A stretch of DNA of 64,000 nucleotides from contig JAJFKC010000006.1 in assembly GCA_021773435.1 (NCBI GenBank), positions 1 through 64,000 on the forward strand. Reading direction: 5' to 3'. Origin of the DNA: Porticoccaceae bacterium. GTDB taxonomy: Bacteria > Pseudomonadota > Gammaproteobacteria > Pseudomonadales > Porticoccaceae. Shown in pieces: positions 16,978-26,428 of this stretch; positions within the stretch are counted from its first letter, which is position 1, and every line of letters starts with the position of its first letter. Under the pieces are notes generated by a model. It had not been told where the DNA came from. It saw only the letters and a list, made by a program, of their open reading frames with translations, and searched no databases. Made by a program: the position numbers and the translations under genes.

Positions 16978-18147
16978 ATGTATAAAATACGTACCTATAA
17001 TCAGATCTCTAGCAAAGGTCTTGATCGGTTCCCCAGTGATCAATATGAAATCAGCAGTGAGGCAGCCGACCCCCAGGCGTTTTTGCTACGCAGTCAGAAA
17101 TTGCATGGCCTGGAAATGCCCGACAGCGTAGTCGCCGTCGCCCGTGCCGGGGCAGGCGTCAACAATATTCCTGTTGAAAGCTTCACTGAAAAAGCCATTG
17201 TTGTGTTCAACACACCGGGCGCCAACGCCAATGCCGTAAAAGAGTTGGTCACGGCTGGGTTACTGCTTGCGTCCAGAGATATTTTCGACGGCATGAATTA
17301 CGTGCAGTCGCTGACCGATATTACCGACGCAGGCGAAATGTCAGCGTTGCTTGAAAAAGAAAAGAAACGATTTGCCGGTTGCGAGCTGTATGGCAAAACC
17401 CTGGGCGTGGTAGGGCTGGGCTCTATCGGTGCCATAGTCGCTAACATGGCGCTGGACCTGGGCATGGATGTGGTGGGTTATGACCCCGCCATTTCTGTAG
17501 AGGCAGCGTGGCAGCTTTCTAGTCAAGTCGAAAAAATGGACAGCCTGCAACACCTGCTGGCACGGGCCGATTACATTACCCTACATGTGCCCGCCATTGA
17601 GGCGACTCATCATTTGATAAATGCTGAAGCCCTGGCCAGCTTTAAACCAGGGGCCAAACTACTGAACTTTGCCCGACAGGAAATCGTTGATACCCAGGCC
17701 CTGGTGGCCGCTCTGGACAAGCACCAACTGAGTGCTTATATCGCTGACTTCCCAACACCAGAATTACTGGGCCGCAATGACGTTTTACTAATGCCTCATA
17801 TCGGCGCAAGCACCACTGAGGCTGAAGAAAACTGCGCCATTATGGCGGCCAACCAATTGATGGCCTACCTTGAAAACGGCAGCATTCGCAACTCGGTGAA
17901 TTTCCCGCCCACCCATATGGCCAGAAACGGCGGCCATCGAATCACCTTTAGTAACAATAATGTGCCCAAAGTGCTGGGCAACGTGCTGGCCATACTCGCT
18001 GACAGCAATAATAATGTTATCGACCTGGTCAACAAAAGCCGAGGTGACATCGCCTACAATATTATTGATGTTGAAGACGAACCCAGCGCCGATATTATTG
18101 CCGACATCCTGGCCGTTGAGGGTGTGGTATCTGTCAGATTGCTATGA
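16978..18147 (+). CDS. serA: D-3-phosphoglycerate dehydrogenase
   Basis: 389 residues from ATG at 16978 (MYKIRTYNQIS), preceded by AAAAGGAAAAACC; the frame opens earlier at 16948 without a ribosome site. It oxidises 3-phosphoglycerate to 3-phosphohydroxypyruvate with NAD, the first step of serine synthesis, feeding SerC upstream. The Rossmann motif is GVVGLGSIGAIVAN, with active-site-like HIGASTTEAEEN. A short ACT-like C-terminal domain (NVIDLVNKSRGDIAYNIIDVE) suggests serine feedback control. Confidence 0.93.
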   Translation: MYKIRTYNQISSKGLDRFPSDQYEISSEAADPQAFLLRSQKLHGLEMPDSVVAVARAGAGVNNIPVESFTEKAIVVFNTPGANANAVKELVTAGLLLASRDIFDGMNYVQSLTDITDAGEMSALLEKEKKRFAGCELYGKTLGVVGLGSIGAIVANMALDLGMDVVGYDPAISVEAAWQLSSQVEKMDSLQHLLARADYITLHVPAIEATHHLINAEALASFKPGAKLLNFARQEIVDTQALVAALDKHQLSAYIADFPTPELLGRNDVLLMPHIGASTTEAEENCAIMAANQLMAYLENGSIRNSVNFPPTHMARNGGHRITFSNNNVPKVLGNVLAILADSNNNVIDLVNKSRGDIAYNIIDVEDEPSADIIADILAVEGVVSVRLL

Positions 18148-18431
18148 GACCGGCAGCCTGACCAAAGCACATTTCCATTTGTCGAACTCAGTCTCAGACC
18201 AATTAATCAAAATCTTTGCACCGGTAAATCGCTTAGCTAAAGCCCTTCTATTAAACCCCTTAAAGTTCGCCAAACTTCTCCTGCTCTAGAAATCCGGCGG
18301 TGTAAGGCAGGTCTCCACCCCATCTTCAACTGGCAAACCCTATCGCCCTCCTGATATTGCCGCAAATCAAAATTCATTTTATTAATACCCCACGCTAAGC
18401 TATTCTGCGCGACCTGCATTCAGGATGTCCC

Positions 18432-19133
18432 ATGAGCGAAATCTACTTTGTCCGACATGGCCAGGCCTCGCTTGGCGCCAAAAACTATGACAAATTATCC
18501 GAGCTGGGCTGGCAGCAAGCCCGCTGGCTGGGTGAGCATTTCTGTGAGCGCGAGCTTAGTTTCGACAGAGTAATTGTTGGGGATATGCGTCGTCATCGTG
18601 AGACCATGGAAGCCATCGGCACAGGCATGAAGGCTGACTTCAAAGCCCAAACCGACCCCCGCTTTAACGAGTTCACCTTTCGTCCGGTGATGCGTATCTA
18701 CCAGCAGAGCGTTAACCCCGACGCACCCGAGCCAAAAACCGCGCGGGAGTTTTTTGGCATGTTGCGAGTCGTGATGGAAGCCTGGATCGGCGGCGAGCTG
18801 GATGCTGCCCTCAATGAGTTTGACCAGGCAAACAGCACTCAAACCGAATCATGGCAGATGTTTAACCAGCGGGTAGTCGCTGCCTTGAGCGATGCCGGTG
18901 GTGGCGACCGTAACGAAAAAGTACTGGTGGTCTCGTCAGGTGGGCCAAAATCTTTAGCTATGAAGCACGCCATGGGCCTGTCCGATGACGCCACCATCGA
19001 GCTAATGATGCAAATTCGTAACACCTCGACCACCCGGTTTTTATCGGCCGAAGAGCGCATGTCACTCCGAGCTTTTAATGTACTCTCGCATATGGAACGT
19101 CCGGATCGTCGTCATGCCATCACCATGGTCTAG
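18432..19133 (+). CDS. Histidine phosphatase family protein
   Basis: 233 residues starting MSEIYFVRHGQASLGAKNYD; RHG carries the phospho-accepting histidine. The protein is of the phosphoglycerate-mutase-like phosphatase branch. A second histidine expected late in the fold would be in the SSGGPKSLAMKHAM region, where the usual SHG is SGG, so activity may differ. It lies upstream of the acyl-CoA dehydrogenase by 66 bases and may share its operon. Substrate unknown. Confidence 0.85.
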   Translation: MSEIYFVRHGQASLGAKNYDKLSELGWQQARWLGEHFCERELSFDRVIVGDMRRHRETMEAIGTGMKADFKAQTDPRFNEFTFRPVMRIYQQSVNPDAPEPKTAREFFGMLRVVMEAWIGGELDAALNEFDQANSTQTESWQMFNQRVVAALSDAGGGDRNEKVLVVSSGGPKSLAMKHAMGLSDDATIELMMQIRNTSTTRFLSAEERMSLRAFNVLSHMERPDRRHAITMV

Positions 19134-19199
19134 ATAGACCCGAGTTAGAATTAACCAAATCATTTATCCAGAACTACCAAGCTACGAGGAACAATCTGC

Positions 19200-20408
19200 A
19201 TGAATTTTGAACACTCCGCCAAAGCCGTCGCTCTCCAGGATCACCTACAAAAATTTATGGATGAAGAGGTGTATCCGGTCGAGAAAGAATATGACGAATA
19301 TATGAAAACTGTGGCCAACCCCTGGGCGACGCCGCCGCTGATGCAAGCCTTGAAAACGAAAGCCAAAAAGCAGGGCCTGTGGAATCTGTTTTTGCCCGCC
19401 CATGACCGCGAGGACGGCTTAAGTAACGTTGATTACGCTCCGCTGGCAGAGATCATGGGTCGGGTGCTCTGGGCTCCGCAGGTGTTTAACTGCAATGCGC
19501 CGGATACCGGCAATATGGAAGTGTTTATTAAGTACGGCACCGAAGCCCAGAAAGAAAAATGGTTAACGCCCATGTTAGAGGGTGAGATCCGCTCCTCCTT
19601 CGCCATGACCGAGCCAGATGTGGCCAGCTCTGACGCCACCAACGTGCAGTGTTCCATCGTCAAAGATGGCGACGAATACGTGATCAACGGCCGCAAGTGG
19701 TTTATCACCGGCATCATGCACGAGGCCTGCAAGATCATTATTGTCATGGGTAAAACTGATCCCGATAACCCCAATCGACACATTCAGCAATCGCAAATTC
19801 TGGTGCCCAAAGATACCCCGGGGGTAGAAATCATTCGGCCACTGACCACCCTCGGTTATGTCGGCGCGCCGCTGGGTGAAGCGGAGATGGTTTTTAACAA
19901 TGTTCGTGTGCCCACTGAAAACCTCCTGCTCGGCGAGGGCCGGGGCTTTGAAATTGCCCAGGGACGCCTTGGCCCGGGCCGTATCCATCACTGCATGCGT
20001 TTAATTGGCTGCGCCCAACGGGCCCTGGAGCTGATGTGCAAGCGCGTCGAGACCCGCAGCACCTTTGGTTTCAAACTCAGCGAAAACCAATCAGTACGAG
20101 AAGATATTGCGCAATCATTCTGCGATGTGGAGCAAGCTCGTCTGTTGACTATGATGGCGGCGGATAAAATTGATCGGGACGGCGCTAAAGAGGCCAGAGA
20201 CTTGATTGCCGCCATTAAGGTTGTGACTCCGATGATGGCGGCGCGGGTGATCGACCGGGCCATACAAATCCACGGTGCCGGTGGTTTGACCGAAGACTAC
20301 TTCCTGGCTGAAGCCTACAATTATGCACGTCAGATTCGCTTTGCCGATGGTCCCGATCAGGTGCATATGATGCAACTGGGTCGCTCTCTTATTAAGCAAC
20401 ACAACTGA
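19200..20408 (+). CDS. Acyl-CoA dehydrogenase, ACAD10/11-like
   Basis: 402 residues of a FAD-dependent acyl-CoA dehydrogenase. FAMTEPDVASSDATN and RKWFITGIMHEACK mark the FAD/substrate site, and IQIHGAGGLTEDYFLAEAYN the C-terminal domain. GAGGAACAATCTGC precedes the ATG. The next gene is an APH-type kinase. In mammals the two activities are fused in ACAD10/11, which breaks down 4-hydroxy acids through a phosphorylated CoA ester, and related bacteria have separate genes. The pairing supports the same role here. Confidence 0.93.
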   Translation: MNFEHSAKAVALQDHLQKFMDEEVYPVEKEYDEYMKTVANPWATPPLMQALKTKAKKQGLWNLFLPAHDREDGLSNVDYAPLAEIMGRVLWAPQVFNCNAPDTGNMEVFIKYGTEAQKEKWLTPMLEGEIRSSFAMTEPDVASSDATNVQCSIVKDGDEYVINGRKWFITGIMHEACKIIIVMGKTDPDNPNRHIQQSQILVPKDTPGVEIIRPLTTLGYVGAPLGEAEMVFNNVRVPTENLLLGEGRGFEIAQGRLGPGRIHHCMRLIGCAQRALELMCKRVETRSTFGFKLSENQSVREDIAQSFCDVEQARLLTMMAADKIDRDGAKEARDLIAAIKVVTPMMAARVIDRAIQIHGAGGLTEDYFLAEAYNYARQIRFADGPDQVHMMQLGRSLIKQHN

Positions 20409-20485
20409 TTTATTCCGACAACTTTAATTCGAAATCCATAATTCCGGCGACCATTATTCCGGTAACAAAAACCCCAAGGTAAGCC

Positions 20486-21535
20486 ATGACTACACAACTG
20501 GATACGCTGCCCATCGATAAGATCAACGTCTACCTGGCCGATCATATCGACGGTTTCGGCAAGTTATTGAACGCCGAAAAGTTTGAGGGCGGGCAGTCAA
20601 ACCCCACCTATAAACTGACTACGGATGGCGCCAGCTATGTGCTGCGGCGCAAGCCACCGGGGCCACTATTACCTTCGGCCCACGCGGTGGACCGGGAATA
20701 CAAGGTCATGTCGGCTTTGGCAGCGACGCCGGTGCCGGTGCCGACCATGCACGTGCTCTGCGAAGACGATGATGTCATTGGCAGCATGTTTTACGTGATG
20801 GACTTTATCGATGGCGATATCCACTGGGATGCCCAGCTGACCGAAATCGCGGATCAATCACTTCGGGGCGCCATGTATGACCAGATGAATGAGGTATTGG
20901 CGGCGTTGCACAGTGTCGATATTTCAGCAGTCGGGCTGGATGATTTCGGACGCCCTGGCAGTTATTTTGAACGCCAGTTTAATCGCTGGAGCAAGCAGTA
21001 CCGGGCTTCAGAAACCGAAAGCATCCCGGCTATGGAACAGTTGATGGACTGGCTGCCAAAGCATATGCCGGAGGAAGATGGTCGGGTCAGTTTAATCCAC
21101 GGCGATTACCGGCTCGACAATATGATTTTTCAACCGGGCGAACCAAAAGTCCTCGCCGTGCTGGACTGGGAACTTTCGACCCTCGGGCACCCCTTTTCCG
21201 ACATTGCCTATCAATGTATGCAACTGCGCATGCCCGCTGATCCTTCGCTGGGAAATTTGAGCGGCCTGGCGGATATCGACCGGCACAGCCTGGGTATTCC
21301 CAGCGAAGAAGAATATGTCGCCGCCTACTGCCAACGTATGAGCCTGACGGAAATCCCCGACTGGTCGTTTTATCTGACCTTCAGTTTCTTCCGCTTTGCC
21401 GCGATTTTGCAGGGCATTATGAAGCGCTATCAGGATGGTACGGCGTCCAGCACCGAAGCGCTGACCTACGGCAAGATGGCCCGGCCCATGGCCGAGAAAG
21501 CCATTGAATACCTGCAAAGCCAGGGTCGTATTTAG
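20486..21535 (+). CDS. APH-family phosphotransferase, ACAD10/11 kinase-like
   Basis: 349 residues. The kinase signature is LIHGDYRLDNMIF followed by VLDWELSTLGHPFSDIAYQ, giving the catalytic HGD and the DWE metal motif. The N-terminal FEGGQSNPTYKL is the nucleotide loop of this subfamily. It follows the acyl-CoA dehydrogenase by 77 bases. The likely substrate is a 4-hydroxyacyl-CoA rather than an aminoglycoside; this is inference from the neighbour. Confidence 0.9.
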   Translation: MTTQLDTLPIDKINVYLADHIDGFGKLLNAEKFEGGQSNPTYKLTTDGASYVLRRKPPGPLLPSAHAVDREYKVMSALAATPVPVPTMHVLCEDDDVIGSMFYVMDFIDGDIHWDAQLTEIADQSLRGAMYDQMNEVLAALHSVDISAVGLDDFGRPGSYFERQFNRWSKQYRASETESIPAMEQLMDWLPKHMPEEDGRVSLIHGDYRLDNMIFQPGEPKVLAVLDWELSTLGHPFSDIAYQCMQLRMPADPSLGNLSGLADIDRHSLGIPSEEEYVAAYCQRMSLTEIPDWSFYLTFSFFRFAAILQGIMKRYQDGTASSTEALTYGKMARPMAEKAIEYLQSQGRI

Positions 21536-21582
21536 CACCTCCATCCGGAGCACAAACAAAACTTAAATACTGGGAAAAATTT

Positions 21583-22560
21583 ATGAAAGCACTGGTATGT
21601 GAAGCCTACGGCAGCGTCGATGATCTGGTTTACCGGGATATGCCCGATCCGGTGGCGGGCAAAGGGCAGGTGGTGGTCAATATTAAAGGCATCGGTGTTA
21701 ATTTCCCCGATGGTTTGCTGGTCGAAGGCAAATACCAGTTTAAGCCGGAATGCCCGTTTATGCCCGGTGGTGAATTTGCTGGTGAAATTGCCGAGCTGGG
21801 TGATGGCGTCAGCGAATTTGCAGTGGGTGATCGCGTGCTCGGATACTTCCCCACTTTTGGGGCCTACGCCGAAAAAATTAAGGGCCCCATAGAATCGGCC
21901 TTTAAAATTCCCGACAGCATGTCTTTCGAAACTGCCGCAGCATTGATGTGCGCCACCGGTACTGCCCATCATGCGTTAAAACAACGGGCACAATTGCAGC
22001 CCGGTGAAAACCTGGTGGTGCTGGGTGCGGCAGGTGGTACCGGCATTGCTGCGGTGCAAATCGGCAAAGCTATGGGCGCGCGGGTGATTGCAGTCTGTTC
22101 CACCGCCGAAAAGCTTGCCTTTGCCAAAGCTCAGGGAGCTAACGAAGGCATTAACTACACCGAGCAGGATCTCAAGCAAGCTATTAAGGATCTCACCAAT
22201 GGTCAGGGTGCCGATGTGGTCTACGATGCCGTCGGTGGTGATGCCTTCGATGTTTGTTCCCGCTCTATGGCCTGGAATGGCCGCCTGTTAATTGTTGGTT
22301 TTGCCTCTGGGCGTATTCCCGAGTTACTGGTTAACCTGACTCTGGTTAAGGGCTATTCCGTGGTCGGCATTTTTTGGGGCACCTTCACCCAGAAGCAGCC
22401 GGAGGATCATGCCGAAAACATGCGCGAGCTATTCCAGTGGTTTGAAGAAGGCAAGGTCGTGCCAGTAGTCGACACGGTGTTCAAGCTCAAAGACGGAATT
22501 CAGGCCATCAAAAAAATCACCGGCCGCGATGTCATTGGCAAGCTAGTCATTACACCCTGA
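21583..22560 (+). CDS. NADPH:quinone oxidoreductase-like MDR protein, copy 1
   Basis: 325 residues of the zinc-independent medium-chain reductase family. The dinucleotide site is VVLGAAGGTGIAAVQIGKAMGA. It is the last gene of a run with the dehydrogenase and kinase. Its neighbour at 22595 is of identical length and very similar throughout (both begin MKALVCE-YGSVDDLVYRDM), so this is a tandem duplication. The substrate is unknown; enoyl or quinone reduction is usual for the family. Confidence 0.9.
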   Translation: MKALVCEAYGSVDDLVYRDMPDPVAGKGQVVVNIKGIGVNFPDGLLVEGKYQFKPECPFMPGGEFAGEIAELGDGVSEFAVGDRVLGYFPTFGAYAEKIKGPIESAFKIPDSMSFETAAALMCATGTAHHALKQRAQLQPGENLVVLGAAGGTGIAAVQIGKAMGARVIAVCSTAEKLAFAKAQGANEGINYTEQDLKQAIKDLTNGQGADVVYDAVGGDAFDVCSRSMAWNGRLLIVGFASGRIPELLVNLTLVKGYSVVGIFWGTFTQKQPEDHAENMRELFQWFEEGKVVPVVDTVFKLKDGIQAIKKITGRDVIGKLVITP

Positions 22561-22594
22561 GCACACTGGCTATAGACACAAACAAGGATTAACT

Positions 22595-23572
22595 ATGAAA
22601 GCATTAGTGTGTGAAACTTATGGCTCGGTGGATGATCTGGTTTATCGCGATATGCCCGATCCCGAGCCCGGCCCCGAAGAAGTGCTGGTGGCCGTCAAGG
22701 CCATCGGTGTTAACTTCCCCGACGGCCTCTTGGTGGAGGGTAAATATCAGGCCCGCCCGGAATGTCCTTTTGTACCGGGTTCAGAAATCAGCGGTGAGGT
22801 CATTTCTCTTGGCCTTGGTGTCGATCAATTTGCGATGGGCGACAGAATCTTAAGCCTGACTACCAGCTTTGGTGCTTATGCCGAGAAAATCGTTCTGCCC
22901 GTTGGAGTTATCCACAAAATCCCTAAATCCATGTCCTACGAAACCGGCGCAGCATTGCTGGCTGCCACAGGCACCGCTCATCACGGTCTTCGCCAACGGG
23001 GTCAATTAAAAGCCAGCGAGACCTTGTTGGTGCTGGGCGCTGCGGGCGGCACCGGGCTTGCCGCCGTACAAATCGGCAAAGCCATTGGCGCAAAAGTGAT
23101 TGCCGCTTGTTCTACTGAAGAAAAGCTGGCCTTTGCTAAAAGCCAGGGCGCGGATGAAGGTATTAACTATGTAAAACAGGATCTCAAACAGGCCATTAAA
23201 GAGCTAACCAATGGCCTGGGTGTCGACGTGGTTTACGACCCGGTGGGTGGTGATGCATTTGACGTTTGTTCCCGCTCAATGGCCTGGAATGGTCGGCTGC
23301 TGGTGGTAGGATTTGCCTCGGGGCGAATTCCCGAGTTACCCATTAATCTGACCCTGGTCAAAGGCTATTCCGTACTCGGCGTCTTCTGGGGCACTTTTAC
23401 TGTGAAACAGCCTGACGAACATGCCGCGAATATGCGCGAGCTATTTCAGTGGTTTGAAGAGGGCAAAGTCGTGCCAGTGGTTGACGCAGAGTTTGCTCTG
23501 GCTGATGGCATTCAGGCCATTAAATACGTCACCGGTAGAAACGTGATGGGCAAAGTGATCATCAAGCCTTGA
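22595..23572 (+). CDS. NADPH:quinone oxidoreductase-like MDR protein, copy 2
   Basis: 325 residues, tandem paralogue of the gene ending 34 bases upstream. The cofactor motif LVLGAAGGTGLAAVQIGKA and the C-terminal FQWFEEGKVVPVVDAEF are shared. Differences cluster in the substrate half (for example ILSLTTSFGAYAEKIVLPVG), suggesting the copies act on different acyl or quinone substrates. An AAGGA ribosome site precedes the start. Confidence 0.9.
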   Translation: MKALVCETYGSVDDLVYRDMPDPEPGPEEVLVAVKAIGVNFPDGLLVEGKYQARPECPFVPGSEISGEVISLGLGVDQFAMGDRILSLTTSFGAYAEKIVLPVGVIHKIPKSMSYETGAALLAATGTAHHGLRQRGQLKASETLLVLGAAGGTGLAAVQIGKAIGAKVIAACSTEEKLAFAKSQGADEGINYVKQDLKQAIKELTNGLGVDVVYDPVGGDAFDVCSRSMAWNGRLLVVGFASGRIPELPINLTLVKGYSVLGVFWGTFTVKQPDEHAANMRELFQWFEEGKVVPVVDAEFALADGIQAIKYVTGRNVMGKVIIKP

Positions 23573-23606
23573 TCAAGGTATGTCTATACTGGCACGGTGT
23601 TGAAAG

Positions 23607-24032
23607 ATGGAAGGCGCTTGCTCCTGTGGAAATATCACATTCGACTGGCAACCAGTCTTGCCGTTGGCGACACCGAGAGCTTGCCAATGCGATTACTGTC
23701 AGCGACAACAGGCCGCCTATGTCAGTGAAACTCAGACAGGTTTCTCGGTTTATATTCGGCGCCGCGATAGCCACAGGATTGTCACCCACGGCACCGGAAG
23801 CGCCCAGTTCCACGAATGCACAAGCTGCGATATGCTGGTTTTTGTGTCATCGTTGATAGATGGCAAGTGCTACGGGGTCATTAATACTCGCTGCCTGAAG
23901 GCCGATGGTATTGGAGTAGATTATTTTGACACAGCAGTTGCCGTCTCCTTTGCTGGTGAGCAGCTGTCAATCCGCCTGGCTCGCCGAAAAAAGAATTGGT
24001 GCAAACCCGTAACTGTGATTCATAGTGAGTAA
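23607..24032 (+). CDS. GFA/CENP-V family zinc protein
   Basis: 141 residues with the cysteine pattern of the glutathione-dependent formaldehyde-activating (GFA) fold: CSCGN near the start, CQCDYCQRQ near residue 27, and CTSCD near residue 71. These bind structural and catalytic zinc. GFA proteins often act on glutathione adducts, but most members have no known substrate. It starts 34 bases after the second MDR gene and may belong to that operon. Confidence 0.85.
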   Translation: MEGACSCGNITFDWQPVLPLATPRACQCDYCQRQQAAYVSETQTGFSVYIRRRDSHRIVTHGTGSAQFHECTSCDMLVFVSSLIDGKCYGVINTRCLKADGIGVDYFDTAVAVSFAGEQLSIRLARRKKNWCKPVTVIHSE

Positions 24033-24055
24033 ACAATCACCGTCCAGGCACATAA

Positions 24056-24853
24056 ATGAGGCATCTGGTGGATAACGAAAATTTAGAAACAACAAATTTT
24101 AATCTGGCTGGGAAAGTTGCGCTGGTCACCGGTGCCTCCAGTGGTTTCGGTGAACATTTCGCCCGTGTGCTGGCTGCTGCCGGTGCCAGAGTTGTGGTGG
24201 GGGCGAGACGGGAAGATCGTCTGCAAAGCCTGGTTTCGAGCATCATCTCTGACGGAGGCGAGGCGCTAGCCGTGGCCATGGATGTTACCAATGCCGCTAG
24301 TGTGGCTGCAGCTTTTGATCAGGCCGAAGCAGCCTTTGGTACGGTGAACGTGCTGGTTAATAATGCTGGGGTCGCCGCGCCAAAAACTGTGCATAAAACC
24401 ACGGAAGCAGATTGGGATTTCGTGGTCAATACCAACCTCAAAGGCGCCTGGCTGGTCGCTGCTGAGGCAGCGCGGCGCATGGTCAGCGCTAATTCCGGGG
24501 GTGTTATTGTTAATATCGCCTCAGTACTTGGCCTCGCTACCAGTACCGGGCACGGCATTTATTCTGCATCCAAGGCCGGAGTTATTCAGTTAACCAAGCA
24601 TATGGCTCTGGAGCTGGCCAACAAAAATATTCGCAGCAATGCTATTTGCCCAGGCTATTTCAAAACCGAGATGAATGGCGAATATTTCGATAGCGATGCG
24701 GGTAAGGCCTATATTGAATCAACGCCGAGCGGGCGGTTGGGACAGATGCAAGAAATGGATGGCCCACTATTGCTGCTGGCGAGCGATGCCGGATCGTTCA
24801 TGAACGGCGCTATTGTTCCTGTGGATGGCGGGCATCTGGTGATGTCCATATAA
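24056..24853 (+). CDS. Short-chain dehydrogenase/reductase
   Basis: 265 residues with the classical SDR motifs: TGASSGFGEHFARVL for NAD(P), NNAGVA, and the catalytic YSASKAG. The C-terminus MNGAIVPVDGGHLV is typical. ATG at 24056 is used here; GTG at 24068 with GAGG 6 bases upstream is an equal alternative. It is the last gene of the lipid-metabolism run that starts at 19200. Substrate unknown. Confidence 0.9.
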   Translation: MRHLVDNENLETTNFNLAGKVALVTGASSGFGEHFARVLAAAGARVVVGARREDRLQSLVSSIISDGGEALAVAMDVTNAASVAAAFDQAEAAFGTVNVLVNNAGVAAPKTVHKTTEADWDFVVNTNLKGAWLVAAEAARRMVSANSGGVIVNIASVLGLATSTGHGIYSASKAGVIQLTKHMALELANKNIRSNAICPGYFKTEMNGEYFDSDAGKAYIESTPSGRLGQMQEMDGPLLLLASDAGSFMNGAIVPVDGGHLVMSI

Positions 24854-24872
24854 ACGTTATATTGTCGGCCGA

Positions 24873-24968
24873 CTGTTGCTAATTGAGTATTGCCGACCGA
24901 CTGTAGTTGACCAGGTACTGTAATTGACAAAGCACTGTCGTTGACAAAGTACTGTAGTTGAAGAGGTA
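24873..24968. repeat. Five 17-base direct repeats upstream of pdxH
   Basis: Units CTGTAGTTGACCAGGTA, CTGTAATTGACAAAGCA, CTGTCGTTGACAAAGTA and CTGTAGTTGAAGAGGTA lie end to end from 24901 to 24968; a fifth, weaker unit (24873-24889) is set off by 11 bases. Each holds a TTGA core like a -35 box. They fill most of the space between the SDR gene and pdxH, ending 11 bases before its start. Confidence 0.85.
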
Positions 24969-24979
24969 TTGAGACAAAT

Positions 24980-25633
24980 ATGGCCATTCAAGACACGCGG
25001 AGAGAATATGATTACGGGCAGTTAAGCGAAGCCTCATTAAAGGCCTCCCCCTTCGAGCAATTTCAGTTGTGGCTTGATCAAGCTTGCGAGTCATCCATCA
25101 AAGACCCTACAGCCATGACTGTTTCGACCATCAATGCCAGTGGCAAGCCCTGGCATCGCGCCGTGTTGCTCAAAGGTTTTGATGAGAGGGGCTTTGTTTT
25201 TTTTACCAATCTGGGCAGCCATAAAGCTGAGGATATAAATACAAACCCTCAGGCAAGCCTGCACTTCCCCTGGTTTTTTCTTGATCGACAGGTCTCCGTG
25301 AGCGGCTCGGTCACACAGGTCACTCGGCCGGAGGTCGAAACCTACTTTGCCTCACGACCACGAGACAGCCAGATCGCCGCCTGGGCCTCTGATCAAAGTA
25401 AGCCCATCGCTTCTCGAACGGAGCTGGAAGTTGTGTTTGCTGAATATAAAGCGAAATTTGGCGACCAGGGCGTTGATCAAGAGATACCCGCGCCAGATTT
25501 CTGGGGCGGCTTTCGAGTCAAGCCACTGGAGTTTCAATTCTGGCAGGGCGGGGCCAGTCGGCTTCATGATCGCTTTCAGTATCTTCCGGGAGCGGATGAA
25601 AACTCCTGGCTAGTGACCCGTCTGGCGCCCTGA
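24980..25633 (+). CDS. pdxH: Pyridoxamine 5'-phosphate oxidase
   Basis: 217 residues, close to the 218 of E. coli. It makes the cofactor pyridoxal phosphate from pyridoxine or pyridoxamine phosphate with FMN. Landmarks are RREYDYGQL, AMTVSTINASGKPWHRAVLLKG, GSHKAEDI, SRPRDSQIAAWAS and the C-terminal RLHDRFQY-type motif. Directly upstream lies an array of 17-base repeats, so its promoter region is unusual. The ribosome site is weak. Confidence 0.95.
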   Translation: MAIQDTRREYDYGQLSEASLKASPFEQFQLWLDQACESSIKDPTAMTVSTINASGKPWHRAVLLKGFDERGFVFFTNLGSHKAEDINTNPQASLHFPWFFLDRQVSVSGSVTQVTRPEVETYFASRPRDSQIAAWASDQSKPIASRTELEVVFAEYKAKFGDQGVDQEIPAPDFWGGFRVKPLEFQFWQGGASRLHDRFQYLPGADENSWLVTRLAP

Positions 25634-25736
25634 CAGCTAATGCTTTCACACCTGACGCCCTCACAGCCAGCGCCGGAAAAGTCAGTCCAACCCAAGCACG
25701 CCCCGCCGTGCCCAGACTTCCTTAGCAGCCAAAACT

Positions 25737-26351
25737 ATGACTAAACTACATTTGATTCGCCACGGCGAGACCGACTGGAATGCCGAAGGCCGCATTCAGG
25801 GACAAATGGAATCAGTACTCTCTGAGCTGGGCCAGGATCAGGCCAGAGCGTTACAGAAAAATTTGCTCGGCATTAATTTCGATCAGGTATTTTGCAGTTC
25901 CAGCACGCGGGCCAGGCAAACTGCCGATCTCGCCCTGGCCCATCTCGACCGGTCATTCACCTACCTTGATTCACTACGTGAAATTTATCTGGCTCGTTGG
26001 GAAGGGTTTTTATATGAAGAAATAGAAGCCCAGGATCCAGTCGCACTTAACGCTTTTCGTCATGCGCCCGATAGCTTCGATGTCGATGGCGCCGAGACTT
26101 TTAGAGATCTGCAGAGCCGGGCCTTAGATGCGGTAGACAAAATTATTACTGAGCACCGGGGCCAGGAGGTCGTAATAATCAGCCACGGTGCCTGGATAAA
26201 ATCTGTGCTCTGCCACTACGGGGGTAGATCCCTGAGCCAGTTCTGGGAGCCGCCACGGATGCATAATTGTTGTCACAGTATTATCGAAATACCCGCCAAC
26301 GGCAAGCCTGCTCAGATTGTTCGTTACGCTGATCTCGAAGAAGACTTTTAG
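25737..26351 (+). CDS. Histidine phosphatase family protein
   Basis: 204 residues with LIRHGETDWNAEGRIQG at the start (catalytic RHG) and ISHGAWIKSVL late (second catalytic histidine), so both active-site halves are intact. It belongs to the broad phosphoglycerate-mutase-like group that includes GpmB and CobC; no cobalamin genes are nearby, so a general phosphatase is more likely. It is 104 bases from pdxH. Confidence 0.88.
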   Translation: MTKLHLIRHGETDWNAEGRIQGQMESVLSELGQDQARALQKNLLGINFDQVFCSSSTRARQTADLALAHLDRSFTYLDSLREIYLARWEGFLYEEIEAQDPVALNAFRHAPDSFDVDGAETFRDLQSRALDAVDKIITEHRGQEVVIISHGAWIKSVLCHYGGRSLSQFWEPPRMHNCCHSIIEIPANGKPAQIVRYADLEEDF

Positions 26352-26428
26352 GCAACCACCCATTTGTTAGTCGCTCATTGGTAATACACAGTTTTTAAAC
26401 AATAGCTTTTACATAATGAGGAAGCACC

